NCBI GenBank assembly: GCA_020217115.1
Contig: JAIWOA010000144.1
Location: 1 to 6,763 of the forward strand
Reading direction: 5' to 3'
Origin: Calditerrivibrio sp.
GTDB taxonomy: Bacteria; Chrysiogenota; Deferribacteres; Deferribacterales; Calditerrivibrionaceae
DNA: 6,763 nucleotides
Every line of letters starts with the position of its first letter. The stretch's first letter is position 1. Both the position numbers and the translations under genes were made by a program. Shown here piece after piece: positions 5,686 through 6,763 of this stretch. The notes beneath the pieces are model-generated. The model did not search any database, had not been told where the DNA came from, and saw only the letters and a program-made list of their open reading frames with translations.

Positions 5686-6284
5686 TTCCACTCCGCAAAA
5701 TTTTTAAGTATTTTTAATCCATTTGACTGACTTTTTTCAGGATGAAATTGTACCGCTGCAATATTATCCCTTAATACCATAGCAGAAAAGTTATTCACAT
5801 ACTCACAGGATGCTACAGTATATTCCATCAATGGGGCATAGTAGGAGTGAACAAAATATACAAAGGAACCATCCAGAATGCCATTTAACAGCGGTGTCTC
5901 TTTGAGAATTTTCAAGCTATTCCATCCCATATGTGGAACTTTGTGAACTCCATCATCCTCAAACCTTTTTATATCACCAGTAAAATAACCCAGACCATGC
6001 TGCTCACCAAACTCAAAGCTCCTCGTAAAAAGTAGCTGCATACCTACACATATCCCAAGAAAAGGGTTACCCTTCGATATAAAATCCCTAACCGCATCAG
6101 ATATCCCCCTTTCAATCAGACCATTCATACAATCTCCAAAGGCTCCAACTCCGGGAAGTACAAGTCTATCAGCATTTATTATCTCTTCAGGAGAGTCTGA
6201 AATCTTCACACTATAACATAGAAGTGTAAACGCATTAAAAACACTCTTCAGATTTCCCATTCCATAATCAACTATTACAATCAT
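5679..6284 (-). CDS. hisH: Imidazole glycerol phosphate synthase, glutaminase subunit
   Basis: Class I glutamine amidotransferase subunit (201 residues) that makes ammonia from glutamine and channels it to HisF, which closes the imidazole ring from PRFAR. DYGMGNLKSV (6-15) is the usual N-terminal strand and loop, PGVGAFGDCM (44-53) the oxyanion-loop region, GICVGMQLLF (77-86) carries the nucleophile Cys79, PHMGWN (117-122) is a HisH hallmark at the HisF interface, and QFHPEKSQ (179-186) supplies the catalytic His181 and Glu183. The ATG overlaps the hisB stop as ATGA, with no strong separate ribosome binding site, so translation is probably coupled. Its obligate partner hisF does not follow hisA here; pgpA does. 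hisF should therefore lie elsewhere in the genome. Confidence 0.96.
   Translation of the reverse strand: MIVIVDYGMGNLKSVFNAFTLLCYSVKISDSPEEIINADRLVLPGVGAFGDCMNGLIERGISDAVRDFISKGNPFLGICVGMQLLFTRSFEFGEQHGLGYFTGDIKRFEDDGVHKVPHMGWNSLKILKETPLLNGILDGSFVYFVHSYYAPLMEYTVASCEYVNNFSAMVLRDNIAAVQFHPEKSQSNGLKILKNFAEWKC
5691..5694 (-). promoter_or_regulatory. Ribosome binding site deciding the hisA start
   Basis: GGAG on the minus strand, inside the last codons of hisH, five bases before the ATG at 5685. The GTG in the same frame (5689-5691) overlaps this site by one base and could not use it. This supports the shorter HisA, which also matches the family's usual beginning. Confidence 0.7.
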
Positions 6285-6763
6285 TCAAGCACACCCTTTG
6301 TAGATGGTATCTCATCTCCAACAACTCTAATGGCAGATTTCACAGCCCTACCCACACCTTTGAATATTGCTTCGACTATATGATGCGTATTCTCACCATA
6401 CCTTTTTATTATATGTAAATTACATTTAGCATTATCAGAAAAAGCCTTGAAAAACTCTTTAAAAAGCTCAACATCCAAGCCACCGATCTGCTCTGAATAA
6501 TATTTTACATCATAGTTTAGATAACTTCTGCCACTGAAGTCTATTGCCACTTCAACAAGGGTCTCATCCATTGGTAAAATAAAAAATCCATACCTTTCAA
6601 TACCCCTTTTATCTCCCAGAGCATCATAAAAGGCTTTACCAAGGGCAATACCTATATCTTCCACTGTATGATGCCAATCTACATGAGAATCACCCTGAGC
6701 CTTTACCTGAAGAAAAAAATCACCATGTTTGGCAAACAGATCAAGCATATGATCCATGAAACC
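6281..6763 (-). CDS. hisB: Imidazoleglycerol-phosphate dehydratase (5' end outside window)
   Basis: Manganese-dependent dehydratase converting imidazole glycerol phosphate to imidazole acetol phosphate in histidine biosynthesis. The frame is open to the window edge; 160 codons are visible, starting Gly-Phe-Met-Asp-His-Met, which is an internal family motif (GFxDHMLxxFxxHG), so roughly 35-40 N-terminal residues are missing and the ATG at 6757 is internal. Metal-binding motifs are DWHHTVEDIG (29-38 of the visible part) and NTHHIVEAIFK (125-135), each with a His-His pair and following Glu. LPMDE and VAIDFSGR in between, and the PSTKGVLE C-terminus, are typical. The Asp-Trp before the first His-His is a less common variant of the usual Asp-Asp. 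It is the monofunctional type with no N-terminal phosphatase seen in the visible part, although the missing end prevents a final statement. Confidence 0.95.
   Translation of the reverse strand, partial: GFMDHMLDLFAKHGDFFLQVKAQGDSHVDWHHTVEDIGIALGKAFYDALGDKRGIERYGFFILPMDETLVEVAIDFSGRSYLNYDVKYYSEQIGGLDVELFKEFFKAFSDNAKCNLHIIKRYGENTHHIVEAIFKGVGRAVKSAIRVVGDEIPSTKGVLE

Overview
The window is an AT-rich bacterial segment in which every recognisable gene lies on the minus strand. Read in the direction of transcription (from high to low coordinates) it is a tightly packed run of eight protein genes: hisB (5' end outside the window), hisH, hisA, pgpA, cinA, thpR, an FMN-type flavoprotein gene, mtnA and finally fba (nine counting the partial hisB). 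About 135 bases later the 5' end of a 16S rRNA gene begins and runs off the left edge.

Organism: the visible 16S start (reverse strand of 1-82) is clearly bacterial. The combination of AT-rich coding sequence, strong AAGGAGG ribosome binding sites, a pgpA-cinA-thpR block and the 16S wording fits a low-GC Gram-negative lineage. My best guess is a member of Deferribacterota (Calditerrivibrio/Deferribacter-like), but this is recollection of family resemblance, not a search, and should be held loosely.

Layout. 6763-4969: three histidine biosynthesis genes (hisB, hisH, hisA) with overlapping ends. 4958-4497: pgpA, phospholipid synthesis. 4497-2741: cinA (nicotinamide nucleotide recycling/clean-up) and thpR (RNA 2',3'-cyclic phosphodiesterase), joined by TAATG and ATGA overlaps. 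2744-1208: a flavoprotein with a four-cysteine motif like that of archaeal iron-sulfur flavoproteins, then mtnA (methionine salvage). 1192-218: class II fructose-bisphosphate aldolase. 217-83: the only non-coding stretch of note, an rRNA promoter region with an A-tract upstream element, a consensus-like -35/-10 pair and a short leader. 82-1: 16S rRNA.

How it works together: stop/start overlaps or gaps of at most about 15 bases between all protein genes argue for one transcript with translational coupling, mixing amino-acid, lipid, nucleotide-salvage and glycolytic housekeeping functions. I see no intrinsic terminator between fba and the rRNA promoter, so the operon may read into the rRNA operon. 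Several gene starts were moved downstream from the longest open frame (hisA, pgpA, cinA, mtnA) because of ribosome binding sites, stop/start coupling or the usual family N-terminus. I found no mobile element, CRISPR array, tRNA, or unknown multi-gene system; this is mainly ordinary core genome with some unusual juxtapositions.
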